Source: Serendipita indica DSM 11827 (Eukaryota > Basidiomycota > Agaricomycetes > Sebacinales > Serendipitaceae). From it: a stretch of 64,000 nucleotides of DNA. Below the pieces are notes generated by a model. The model saw only the letters and a list, made by a program, of their open reading frames with translations. It was not told where the DNA came from and made no database searches. The stretch lies in NCBI GenBank assembly GCA_910890315.1, contig CAJVGD010000001.1:2418001-2482000 (forward strand), given 5' to 3'. The position numbers and the translations under genes are program-made. Positions 46,065 through 57,229 of the stretch are shown in pieces (position 1 is the first letter of the stretch; each line of letters begins with the position of its first letter).

Positions 46065-47282
46065 CTATTTGCGAGGTACTGTACGAACGAGAAGACGACG
46101 TAATTTGGATGTGATAGTCTTCTTCGCATGCTTTGCAAGCTGATGCTGCTGTAGTACTGCCTCATCGACAAAGGTATCTTCACAAACCGGACACGCAAAC
46201 TCGCCGACTGGATGAGTCTGCGAGTGGCGGTCGAGTTCGCCTTGGTTGATATATGATGCTGGGCTATAAGATGATTAGACAGGTGCAAACTATTCGAGCC
46301 GAGCGTACCATTGGGAGCATTTGAACGGCATCTGTTCAAAATGTCGGTCTCGAATGTGACCACAGAGAACATCAATCCTCTTGCGTGATTGATCTCTCTC
46401 CAATTCCTCGTCCGTAACGTGATAGGTAGACGTCAAACGAGCAATCTTATACGAGATGCGTTCGAGGCCGCACTTTCCAATAAGACACCAGCCATATTCT
46501 CCATAGATTTCTGCAATCTCCTTTGTGATGAGAAAAAGAGGAAGAGGTGTGTCGGGGTTGTCTTGGATGAACCGTTGAATGGAGCGTGCGGCCGGGAGCT
46601 GCGCGGGCGTAAATGCATTGGTGACGAGGGCATAGAGCGCACGCGTCGTCGGCTCGGGGAGCGCAAGAGTTGAAATTGTTGACGTGCGCAGCGTCGGATA
46701 GCGACTCTGCCGAGGGAGTCTAGACGGCGGTGGGTAGAGGGCCAGAAGTTCTAGTGCTTTTGCTAGTGCTTCTTGGTCCTCGGGCTCGACGTTTATCTCC
46801 GCCTCGAGCGAATTCCGCCGTGTCAGCGTCTCTTTGAGAGAGAGGCCGTCGTCGTTCATTATCTTTGGTTGGTGTGTCATTGTCAGCGTCGATCTGCTCG
46901 TCATTGCCTCTTCTGTGATGGGCGACTCTAGCGGTCTCTCCACCAGAGTCACCCGCGGTCGCCAAAGTGTCTCTGTTAGCGAGCGTCGTCGTGGAATATA
47001 GACATTTGTCTCGTTATCAAGAGATGCATCTTCGGCATTTACCACGTTTGTGCGGTTACTCCGTCGACGCAGAAGATCTCTCAGCTCGGGACTTCCAGAG
47101 GGTGTGCCCTGCTGAGAGCTGGTGATGCCTAGATAGTCCGAAGGAGATGAGCTGACGGCAGATGTTCTGCTTGAATGCGCCCAGCTCGCGCGTTTCGACC
47201 GTGAGCGGACGAGTGCGCTCAACGGCGACGATGTAGATGGTGAACGTGAAAGTGAGGGATTATTACTAAGGAGTGTAGTCAT
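46065..47282 (-). CDS. Leader-motif C2H2 protein, copy 3 of 3, 390 aa
   Basis: Exons: 46309-47282 and 46065-46263; the frame closes exactly (1173 nt). It starts MTTLLSNNPSLSRSPSTSSP. The leader motif is SPSDYLGITSSQQGTPSGSPEL. The domain is FTPAQLPAARSIQRFIQDNP, LITKEIAEIYGEYGWCLIGKC, LCGHIRDRHFEQMPFKC. The intron splits a Cys codon (TG|C). The second exon reads YINQGELDRHSQTHPVGEF, then ACPVCEDTFVDEAVLQQHQL and a basic tail (KHAKKTITSKLRRLLVRTV). The order and strand match its two neighbours, so the three arose by tandem duplication. The upstream DNA keeps a block (ttggcgcggcac) resembling that of copy 1. Confidence 0.84.
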
Positions 47283-47437
47283 ATTGTCACTTCATGGGCG
47301 GGCTTTCCTTGTCGACAGCGGGAAGAGGTCGGGTTCAAATTGCTGCGTCGTTGGCGCGGCACCCAGCATTTACCGACAATGTGCAACACAGTATAAAGAC
47401 GTTTCTACAAGACATTATACACGAATTATACCATTGA

Positions 47438-48720
47438 TTAAGACACATTCCAGGCGTGATCAGCCACTGAGCCTTCATTGCTGACAGAGTCTGTCTCTTT
47501 GACGGCATCCTCGACAGGTGGCGGTCGCTTACCCATCAATCCCTCTACGACTTCCAGAGGTGGCTTCTCCAACGATTTTAGACTGAGAATATGAACAGTG
47601 GCAGTCAGAGGAACGTCCTCTCCAAACAACCGCGGCTGAAACTCTTCCTTGACTCGTCCCATCGCCGGGCTACGACCGCACCAGCGACGCGCCTACAATC
47701 GTCGACATACTGGCTTTGCTGGGTGGCGAGGCAGTGTTTTGAGCAGAGACGACTCCAGCCACAATCGTTACTCCGAATGGAGATGAAACAATGGTCATGC
47801 ATGACGATTCAACGGTCGTTGTGACATTGCTGGTGAGAAAGGATAGAATGGACGAGGAAGACAAGAACGACGGAGACGATTCGAGTGGAGTATCTCCCAA
47901 GGACGTTTGCGTGGATTCAGGCTGCTGGGTTCCCTTTGGCGTGTTGGAAGATGGGGTACTGGTCGACAGAGGAAGAGCCCCTAGAGCGAGCTGTAGAGAG
48001 ATTTTCGATATAGATCCCCATGCTATGGCATTGTCCCTCGTCACAATATCCTGATTTCACATCAGAATTGCGGTCGAAGCGTCCGAATCCAACACGAGTG
48101 TCCCGTTTTGCTGAACCGTGCTTGGACTTACAGCTAGAAGCAGGTCAGCCATAAAGCTCGGGCCGGCGAAACGCCATGTAAAAGTACCACATACTGTGAT
48201 GTTTACGGAGAATACATTGCCGCCAATCGACTCTAAAAACGTCCGGTTTCCTTCTAGAGGGAGACTCGTCGAAGGTGACATCAGACAGCCAGTCCATGCG
48301 TAGGAGCTATTAAGGTAAGCATTTGTCAGGCTAGTTGTTGATACACGTACAAGTCCATCGTCTATCCCACAACCCAGTGAGTTGACCCCGACATGCGATG
48401 CAACGCCTCCCGCAAACTACAACGCAGGAGAAACCGAGTTCATACTTGCAGAGTTGAGGATAGAATCCCTTAAAGGTGACAATGTGAGCTGATGGCCAAT
48501 CCAACCCCACTGTAGAAACATACTCGAGGAGTCGAAAATCCAATCCGAAGCCCAAGGACCATTTGGCGGTGGTACGACGCTGATCTTGCTGAAATTTTCA
48601 TAAGAAACGAGTGAGGGAGCCATAGAGGGTGAGACGAAAGGTCGTATAGGGAAAGCACCACGTACCGGGCGCGAGAATTTCGAGCGTGCAGTGTAGGTCA
48701 GGGTACGTCTGACCGGTCAG
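47438..48720 (-). pseudogene. Single-pass membrane-protein family, copy 1 of 4, decayed
   Basis: From the 5' side: TYPDLHCTLEILAP, intron, SKISVVPPPNGPW and the following exon, then SLGCGIDDG, intron, SYAWTGCLMSPSTSLPLEG and NVFSVNITVCGTFTWRF, then TAILM. An in-frame TGA at 48057 interrupts the frame before NQDIVTRDNAIAWGSISK and a Ser/Thr-rich stalk. Where the sisters have a membrane helix (ASVIVGSVLGTASVLAGALI), this copy keeps only MSTIVGASLV before the frame stops. The tail (EEFQPRLFGEDVPLTA, EKPPLEVVEGLMGKRPPP) lies in another frame. So stalk and tail remain while the membrane segment is lost. Confidence 0.55.
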
Positions 48721-49017
48721 AAGGCTATGATTCTGTTAATAGATTCATTTGATTTCGGTCGTGGCACAGTTGGAATCGGCGGGCACTATTTCTGGTGGAC
48801 AGATGCTCCGCTGAGCAATTCGAGGCGCGCTCAGAGGCCTTTAGTGAATTTACGAATTGCATGAAAGTATTAGGGTGCAGATATGAGCGAAGCTGCAAGT
48901 CGGAAAATAGTGGACGGGTCCAAAACATTAGCAGGAGTCGCCGACAAAACTCGATATTATACACGTGAGTGGAACACAGCAGGTAGATCCTATGATACAG
49001 CAATAGGAAGAAAGATC

Positions 49018-50146
49018 TCACAGTGTAGGCAACCGACTCTTTTCGTATCGGACAAAGTTTGGCGACAAGGGTGGAGGCGGGAGAGGTCGTTTTGGCTCCG
49101 TAGGATCAACAGCCTTCGCTTCTATTTTGAGCGACGAATGCTTCAAAACGCCCCCTCCATGGAACGGCACAATGACGTTTGGTCCCTTTTGGGGGAGGAA
49201 CCTCTCCTTTGGTCGTCGTCGGACGTGTATTAGTCCTATAATGAAGATGGAGAGGAGAGATATGGCGCCAAGAATGGACCCAACAATGATAAGAGTTGTC
49301 ATGGGGAGACCTGTTGTTCGTCCAGAGGCGACGGCGATACCAGGTCCCTGGGTATTCTGCGAGGGCCCTCCAGCTGCATTCAAATCGCTCGGAAGCAGTA
49401 GATTGGTGAAGTTGGAGGCCATGGTAATAGTGTCGACGGAATCGGGAATAGTCGATAAAGCAGGATCAAATGCTATTGTGGATGCAGAAGGGCCATGCTC
49501 GCGGTTTCTGGGATCCACCGGTGCCGGTTGTTTGATTTGGATCATTGGCCGGCTCTTTCGGGGACATACTAAAGCTCATCCCAATCATATACGCGGATAT
49601 TTGTCCATACCCGGCACTGATGGATATAGAAAACGTGCCGTCTCCTCCAATTGTAAAATCACCAGTCTTGATTAGAGTGTAGCCCGCTATTCAGACATGA
49701 GAAAGGATACGTTTTAATGCCGTTACGCACCGTCTGGACATACAGGTATCGCCGAAGAAGTAGTACTGGTTCCAATAGTTGTCACCAGTTGGCGAGCAGC
49801 CCCCGGCGAGCTTGCACATGCCCTATATTGCCATTTGCTGGACCACGGTCAGCAAGTCCTCCACTTATCTTCTGTACACGCACTATGACATTGTTTGTCT
49901 CGGCCGCGCCAACTCTGGTCGCACTTTGAGCACTGCGACGAGGGTGCCACCAAAAAGCAGATAGTTGATAGTGGTAGAGTCTGTTGGCCGCGATCCTATG
50001 TAGCCTACGCGCATGTTTTGTTATGATCGACTTGGCCTTTTGCAATATTGCGTTGGCTTACAGCTCGAGTTTGCGCCGCACATCCAAGGACCACCGTCGG
50101 TGTGCGCAAGGTTGATCATCGATTGGAATTTGTCGTAGTCGGTCAT
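49018..50146 (-). pseudogene. Single-pass membrane-protein family, copy 2 of 4, one frame break
   Basis: Exons: 50062-50146 (MTDYDKFQSMINLAHTDGGPW), 49890-50004 (LLFGGTLVAVLKVRPELARP), 49731-49837 (KWQYRACASSPGAARQLVTT) and 49018-49686 (AGYTLIKTGDFTIGGDGTFS). Phases match the intact sister at 50811-52028 exon by exon. In the last exon the frame changes by one base near 49555, between FSMSPKEPAN and QPAPVDPRN. After that come a Ser/Thr stalk, the shared block SQNTQGPGIA, a membrane helix (MTTLIIVGSILGAISLLSIF), an RRR stop-transfer and a Pro-rich tail (PLPPPPLSPNF). A single indel, so an assembly error is possible. Confidence 0.65.
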
Positions 50147-50810
50147 ATAAGTCACAAAAGAGAGTTGTAGATATTTCACTGGGGTCAGAAATATCTCTCG
50201 GACCTTTAAGCTCCGTCCGTGCGAACATTGTAAACCGCGGCCTTCTTGTCCTTCATAATAGTGAGACCGTGAAACGGACATAATGTAATTCGGCGTCCCG
50301 TTTCGTGACTCGCTGTGCCCGGATTCAATAGCGTTCACTGGCTGGGCTACCGAAACCCTGAAGTACGACTCGATGAAGCTGCCTCGAAGAATCCGGTTCC
50401 TTGACTGACTTTCCTATTCCCCACTGGTATACCTCGGGTAAGGGCTACCGCCCCAGCACAGCGATCGCGCCTATACAAATCTCCAGCGATCGATGCCACG
50501 TAAAGCATGGGCGGTCGGCGAAACAAAATACTGTTGCATTGCACTTTGCCGCGATGGCCGAGCTCCGGACCCATCACAAGTCCAAATTCCGAACCGCCTA
50601 AGATTGATGGTCAATTCTAGGCGCAGTGACATGCTGACTAAGATGAATAGCGGATATCTAAACGAGATTGGGGTGAATATACGTGAGAAGGATTCTCGGT
50701 TGAGGATGAGTAGGGGTCCAAGTCGAAACGATCGTGAACCCCACTATTACAACATGTATTGTACAGATTAATTACATGAATGAAGTAAATTATCATTAAA
50801 TATACCGTCG
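50147..50810. other. Spacer in the membrane-protein array
   Basis: Upstream of copy 2 the frame stays open for ~60 codons (VKYLQLSFVTYMTDYD), which may include an unrecognised 5' exon. Otherwise I see no gene. Confidence 0.3.
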
Positions 50811-52028
50811 CTACCGACCCTTCTCGCCGAATACGACAGCTGATGGTCCAGGAGAAGCCGGAGTCGGAAGAGGTTGCTTTTGATCCTTAGAGGGTATAGT
50901 TGGGGCTTCATTCCTAGGTGATGCACTCTCCAGTGCATCTTCGTCGTAAAACGGCGTAATGCTAGGATGTACAGTCGTCGCCTTGGTTGTTTTCGCTTGT
51001 CTCGGACTTTTTCGCCTCGGTCGTCTCCGAAGGTATAGGAAAAGTATAAGGGCACCTGCGAGAACCGAAGCGGTCCCGAGAACGGACCCAACGATGACTG
51101 ATGCCCTGCCGGAATTGTTGGATGATTGCGGTGGTGTAGGCGCGACACCAGGTCCTTGGGTATTCTGTACGGATCCTTTTATCGTACTCGTTGAGACTCC
51201 AAATGGAGGTAGGGTGGAGAACGAGGCGGAGTCGGAAGGAGACGTCGTTGGTGCACCGTTTGATGCCATACCAGAGCCATTGGGGATGCCGGTGGTGTCA
51301 CCGAGACGGGATGATGTCAAAACCGAAGGAATAGGTGTCCCTGCAATTCCAGACGTCGGAATGTTGGCGGAGGAACCTCCTTGTGATGCACCGACTGGAG
51401 CTGGAGGATTACCGCTTGGTGACATTGTAAATCTCATCCCGGTGATATAAGCTACTATATGCCCATAACCTGCTGACATGTAGATAGAGAATGTCCCGTC
51501 GTATGAGATTGGAAATTCTCCGGTCATGGTCTGAGGTTGGCCCGCTGAGCGAAAGTGAGAGACAAGTGATACACAAATGCCAATACATACCTGTTGGGCA
51601 CGTTTGCAAAGTCAAGTAAGTGACATCACCTCCGACACTCACTAAAAGCGAATGACTCTGGATTGTCGCGCCAATGCATCCACTGAACTGCCATGTACTC
51701 CATCTCAACGTCAGTTATAGGCAAAAAAGGCACGTAAAATACTGACTATGACATTTTTTGACCTGGTCGCGCCAATTCTGGCTGTACTTTGAGCATCGCA
51801 CCGAGCATTCCGCCAAATGCCAGATACTCGGTGACTCCAGAATCAATATGCTGACGAGTTTCAAGACGACCTGTATTTCTCAGTCATTAGCAGTAAGCCT
51901 GTGGTATGTTGCCTCGACTTACAAAGCCCTGATCCGAACAAATCGCATGTCCAAGGCCCACCGTCGCCAAATGCAAAGTTGATTGTGGATTGAAAGTCAT
52001 CATAGTTTGTCACATATGGTGAAGACAT
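50811..52028 (-). CDS. Single-pass membrane protein, copy 3 of 4, intact, 356 aa
   Basis: Exons: 51923-52028, 51753-51870, 51591-51703 and 50811-51544; phases 1, 2, 1 and an exact frame (1071 nt). It starts MSSPYVTNYDDFQSTINFAF and has a conserved DGGPWTC. It continues TRQHIDSGVTEYLAFGGML, LKVQPELARPGQK, WSTWQFSGCIGATIQ, SLLVSVGGDVTYLTLQTCP and EFPISYDGTFSIYMSAGYGH, which looks like a beta-rich ectodomain. A Ser/Thr-rich stalk and SVQNTQGPGVAP precede the helix ASVIVGSVLGTASVLAGALI, then LRRRPRRKSPR and a Pro/Ser-rich tail (PLPTPASPGPSAVVFG). Topology would be outside-in, but no signal peptide is visible before MSSPY, so a 5' exon may be missing. Family not recognised; a surface recognition role is only a guess. 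Confidence 0.75.
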
Positions 52029-53091
52029 TGACTGCCCGCGCACCGCTGGACCAGAAAGCGGCGTCGGAGGTCAAGCTGGACTCGTGAGAACCTTTCACTT
52101 CTGGGCGCGCCTTGAATTGGTAGCGACCCTGGTGATATCAAAGGTGGCACAGGCTATCATAACAGTGGGAACATATCACTCCGAGGGCCACAAAGGGATT
52201 AAACAGATCCGTGCAACACGGTCAATCAAGTCATTCGGCACTACTTTATCTCGCATATGTTCAATGAAATTAATAGGAGACCATGCTTTAGACGCGCAAA
52301 GAGTCTGAGAAGACTGCCATAGCCATCCCAGTGAGACTTTTCACAACGTAAAAAGTGTAGAATTGCATATGCGACACGGCACGGCTGGTGCACTTCTTGG
52401 TCCTTCACCCTACACAATCTATTGGCCAGTATTAAGGGTCCATGGTCATAGCGACCAGAAGTCTGAAAGGAAGCGATCAAATAATCTCGTGGACACGATG
52501 ACGGAACTTGGGCGTGACGCGCGAGAAGGGAATTGCGCGCGTCTACTCGCAGCGAACCGAAATAAGCGTGACAAGCATCTAACACCTTCTACAAAAAGAT
52601 TAGGCACCTCTATAAGGAATCATGGCTCTACATCTTACGCACACTTACTCTTTTGGGCCATCTCCGCATAATCTGGGCGCGAGCGCATAGACCATGCGTT
52701 CATATGGTACCTTCTTTGCGCCCTAAGCCAGAGAAGAGCCAATATAATTAATCTAGCGCGCCTAAAATGCACCCACTACGGGCGTAGCCTGGTCTCTGCG
52801 AGAGTTTGGGTTCCCACTGCCACCTCAAGGATAATAATGGCATCAAAACATGTATCCAACCTCTCTTACATCAAATAGAACGGAATGGCGGAAGAGGACG
52901 TCCGATTACTTGTGTCAAATTCCCCAAAAATCGACTCGAGACTCGACCCAAATTCAGAGCATAGATGCAAAGATCTTATGGGAGTAAATTACCATCAAAA
53001 TTCTTCGGTTGGCCAACCTGGGCGCGCCCAAGAGCACATGCACTGACATTGCCTTTTGAATCCTCTCCTCCGACAACGACAACCCGTTTTC
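52029..53091. other. Spacer between divergent membrane-protein copies
   Basis: No gene supported. The frame 52241-52585 (-) shows no family match. The region separates the minus-strand copies from the plus-strand copy 4 and probably holds both promoters. Confidence 0.35.
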
Positions 53092-54213
53092 ATGACTGGT
53101 CGAGTCCCCACCACCGATTTTGGCAAGTTTCAAACGACTAGTGAGTTGTCCTACAGCGAAGGCGGGCCATGGTCTTGCGATCTTAACACGATCCTGTTTT
53201 GTAGGTTCACGGTCCTATTCTTCGGATTCTAAATCACCTGTTTGTCTACAGGTGAATTCCAGACACGACAGTACATCACCCCGACATCTGCTAATTTTAG
53301 CGCCTTTAATGCCTACTTCGGAGCACGTCTACAGGTGAAATGCGGCATCGCACAGCCAGGTCAGGGAATGATATAGTATGTAAAGGAGCCATATAGTTAT
53401 GATGCCTCATAAGGTTTCAGATAACTGGCCATGCCTCGCTTGCGGCGATCGTTCCTCCAACATAAGATCCAATTGTCCATTGGAGGCGACCAATTTACGC
53501 ATGACCTAGGTCTATGCCCTACAAGTTGGTAGCATTTTCTCTTAACTACAAGAGGGGACAGAGTCTAGTCGGGAGCACCGTCGCGAAGACTGGCAAGTTT
53601 ACCCTGGATAACGATTGGACATTTCTCATCATGATGGGAACTCGTACTGTTGTGCACATACGGCTCGTTGAGCTTGAAATATCTGTTAATCCATTCGGAG
53701 TACAAAAAATAAGTACAACCACCGGAGACGGAACGTCCACAAGCTCCAGAACGCTCTCTGAGGTATCAGATGCGACAAATTATACAAACATCAGCAACTT
53801 CGACACTCGACCCCAACAATCTCCCTGGCTTTACATGGAGTCGTAGCCAGGGGCAAGATTCAACGAGCCGCCTCCCGACAAACTCGATGCCAACTACTTC
53901 GGAGGTATCGATAAAGTCACCGGTAATAATAGGCTTAGTCTTTGGAGGCGTAGAGATTCTCATGTCTGCCGTTCTTCTCACCCTCTGGTGGCGAAGACGA
54001 CGGGCTACCTTGTCTAAAAGTGAAAGCCTTATTACCTCGTACATCCGTCCGTTTGTGTCCACTATTCAAAAGCAAGCAACTGGGCCTCCAGAATATGAGC
54101 CTCCGCCACCTCGCTGGGTCGCGCGGGTGTCTTATATGTCTCCATCCAGCCACCCAGTCACCACCCTCTGTCTTCTCAGATGGCCCGCCAGCTTATTAGA
54201 ATCGCAGAGGTAG
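53092..54213 (+). pseudogene. Single-pass membrane-protein family, copy 4 of 4, frame-broken
   Basis: First exon 53092-53200 (MTGRVPTTDFGKFQTTSEL, then YSEGGPWSCDL) and second from 53252 (FQTRQYITPTSANFSAFNAY) match copy 3 in phase. Later parts are present but not in one frame: NWPCLACG then LSIGGDQFTHDLGLCP (about 53430-53515), VAKTGKFTLDNDWTFLIM (about 53580-53640), and from about 53800 the stalk, the helix SPVIIGLVFGGVEILMSAVL and the WWRRRR stop-transfer. The tail is Pro-rich (PPEYEPPPPRW). At least two frame changes lack splice signals. This copy is on the opposite strand, so the family has also been inverted. Confidence 0.6.
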
Positions 54214-54887
54214 CCTAAGGGTGGTATTCTACAAAGAGGAAGGGCCGCCTATGGACGTTTCGGTCATACAGGAAACTTGTCAATCACAGTGGCTGATGCA
54301 AGAAGCTGCAGAACTACCTAACCCTGCTCTTCCAACCAGATAATTGTATCTCCCACCTTGAATAAGGTTTAACTCTAGAACTGTACTTTATGATGGTATC
54401 AATCTAGTTACTCGCTGGGATCTTCAATTACAAGCACATCTATAACGAGCTCGAATGTACAATAAGCCAGTGTCGGTCATTCTACCAAAGGTTACAGGGC
54501 TTAATTACCATGCTCGAACCACCACCTTAGTAGAAATGACCAAGCCGGCGAGCAGACATTATCAAACGTGTCAACGAGAAGGTGACCAATGTGCGCATAA
54601 ATGGACAGTAATTTGGTATCAAAAATCTCACGTGACGGAATTTGACTGAAGGGGGTGCCCTTTGTGCACATCTGGCCCCGCTTCTGCACGTCAGGTGGAC
54701 GCAAGAGACAGAAACGGGACGGCCGAAAATCAAAACTGATCTGGATAGGCAAGTATCTCCCGCGTTTCTACAAATAGGACCCCAAATTGAGACAAAAATC
54801 CTCATGAAGACAGAGACACCATTCCTGTCGCATGTTCACTTGGTAAATATGTCCTTTATGCACCAAGTTTGAGTCGGGGAGAAGATG
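54214..54887. other. Spacer, no supported gene
   Basis: Short overlapping frames at 54501-54872 on both strands have no family match. The last ~50 bases (about 54840-54887) resemble the 3' flank at about 57140-57229 and belong to the duplicated finger gene. Confidence 0.4.
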
Positions 54888-55994
54888 TTACAGGGATAAT
54901 TTGGACGAAAGCATCGATTTGCCATGCTTCTGCTGCATGTGCCTCTGGAGATTGTCGAAGCGGATGTACGACTTTGAGCACATCTGACACTCCATAGACT
55001 TTTCGTCATGAATTAGGGAATGTCTTTTGAGGTCATGCTCCCTAGAGAACGAATGATGACTTGAGAGCCAGTCAGTACTCGGCACCTTACGTAGGCACTG
55101 AATCGGAAACGTACCAAAAGTTGCAGGCATACGGGCGGGACTCAAAGTGCTTGTCGCGGATATGATCATATAAATGATCAACCCGCTTCATCTTGTCTTC
55201 TGCGGCGCATGGGCCAATCAGGCAGCGTCCACGAGTGCCCTTGATCTCTGCGAGCTCCGCGGTGATATAGGTGCAAGGAATAGCCGTCTTTGGGCTATTC
55301 ATCATGTACCTGATAATAGCACTAGCGGACGCTCGCTGCGCCTGGGTGAATTGACTATAGAGGTAGTTGTAGCTGGGGGCGGCAGATTGCATAAACTGCT
55401 CCTGGGCTGAAACGGCACGAGCAGGCTGCATGATCTGAGCTGTGAGAAGCGAGGGACCAGCGCCCTGCTGATGAATACTCTGAGAGGTGGAGGGTACGTG
55501 GTTCCCTGTGTGAACGTCGGGGTTAAACCCTGCGTTACGACCAGAGCCGGCTGCATTTGGAACAGACGCTGTGGTAGGAGACCCCATTGTCGGAGAGACC
55601 AAACTGGGATATGGAATCCCTACTTTCCAGGATGAGAGGAAAGGGGCGATGAACCGTGATCTGAACTAGCAGTCGTCTCGTCAATCGGCGCCAAGTGGCC
55701 TATGGACCCAACGTGGCCAGACATGTTGGCAGCAGAAAATTCTGGACAGAAAATTTCAGTTTCAGCCATTCATCTCACGCGCTGGCGAGGGATTGGAGCG
55801 GAGGTGGAGGGCATGAGGAGTCTGGCATAGAGCGGTGCAACGAGGCGATACAGATACTTACCAGGAGACGTAGCCGTCGAACCAAACATGAACTCAAGCT
55901 CCTCTATCGACCCTAGGCCGTAGCGGGCAAGCTGGTTGAGAGACGCGGAGGTGCAGTCTGGAATATTCCTTGTGGGTGTAGAGGGGAATCCCAC
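54888..55994 (-). pseudogene. CLIG-type C2H2 gene, shortened duplicate of 57230-58982
   Basis: Exon 1 (55862-55994) is nearly identical to that of the intact copy from TSASLNQLARYGLGSIEELE on, as is the following intron. Exon 2 begins at 55741 (EFSAANMSGHVGSIGHL) but lacks one base relative to the intact copy near 55620 (aaagtaggg versus aaagtacggg), which gives an immediate stop; the family frame resumes at IPYPSLVSPTMGS. About 215 residues of the Ser/Pro-rich middle are missing (AQEQFMQS joins PSYNYLYSQF). The finger domain is complete (GRCLIGPC...DHIRDKHFESRPYAC, then SFSREHDLKRHSLIHDEK and MECQMCSKSYIRFDNLQRH). So an expressed product would need a downstream start. Confidence 0.7.
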
Positions 55995-57229
55995 GATGGA
56001 TGCGTTGATAGCGGCGCCTAGGATGAGCGAGAGGGGAGGTAAACCAGGACCAGCAATGCTCTTGCAGATTGGCTTGTATCTTATACACAGTGTGCTCTAC
56101 AATGAAAAATTGAGCTGTATGAAGGATGCCTAATGCGTATTGTATCTGCAGGCACTCACCCCGCTTCACCTCACAGGGCACGCTACCTTGCTGGCATGCT
56201 CAACTCAACGCGTGCAGACAGTTGCTTTCTGAAGCCATATCATGTAGCGAGCACAGGTTTATTATTAGATGTGAACGATTGGCTGGCATCGAGTGTCAAT
56301 TACGCGACGTGATAGACTCTGAATCGTGTTATATGTGGCTTCCTACGGCTACGAGCTTCCTCGGGGTCTGGTATGTAGGAACGCATTTATCTATTTTCGG
56401 TGAGCTGTGCATTCCAATCATTTCGTAATGCTGGGCCCTTCGATACAGTCTAAGACACGTTCCTGTCTTATTACACATGACCTAACTGTACAAATAATCA
56501 TTATACTGTGCTCTACTAAAAACGTACAATGTCCTATCGTACACTCTCAGGCCATCACACCAACCAAAATCGTAAGTTCAACTCGCGATTTGCACGCATC
56601 CACACCACAAGAGACGAATTGACAACTCCCTGAGCGTCGCGATCGTCATAAATAAAGTGGATAAAGACGAGCCAGCGAGCCACACGGCGCAGAGCATTGA
56701 GAAGAGAGGATAGATGAGTGTCCCCGGCCAGGTACCATACTGCCACGTTCGCCAATGTGAAGCGACGGAGAGAGGAGCCATGGTGTGTATCAGTGCTTGA
56801 ACGCGGGTGTAAGAAAGAAAATGAACGAGAACGGAAAGAACGGAGAAGAAAGAGACCCGATACGATGTCAAAAGGAAACATCTAGGAGGTCCTGAGCGAG
56901 ACTGTACGAAATTAGCGTGCCGGGCGTCAATGGTTTGATAGCACGCCGCCCAGCACGTTCCAGATCCGATTCTTCGAGCCACATTCGGAGATACTTGGCG
57001 CAAGCTAGGAAAGGCAGAGACGGGAGAAACAAGGAGTCGAGACTGAGCCGAGTCGCAGAATCGAGGGTCGTCAAAAAGGCGAAGACGAGTCGAGCCGAAA
57101 GGTTTCATCCAGACATAGATACTATCCCGGTCGCACATTCATTTTTGGTGAAGACGTGGTTGTTTTGCACCAAGTGGGAGTCGGAGCGCGCTGTGGAGGC
57201 TAGGAGTCGCAAACGTCGGAGAGCCGGTG
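55995..57229. other. Spacer between the two finger-gene copies
   Basis: A minus-strand frame (56578-57138, 186 codons) contains hydrophobic stretches (YPLFSMLCAVWLAGSSLSTL) but no recognisable domain or paralogue. The end nearest 57229 is 3' flank shared with the other copy. No gene is called. Confidence 0.35.

Noticed and set aside
47330-47400. tRNA-like ggttcaaattg box near the third finger gene
   Set aside because: No matching A box or cloverleaf; the same region is conserved upstream of a sister gene (about 44320) as promoter DNA.
56578-57138. 186-codon minus-strand ORF with hydrophobic stretches
   Set aside because: Its 5' part overlaps 3' flank shared by the duplicated finger genes, and it shows no family signature.
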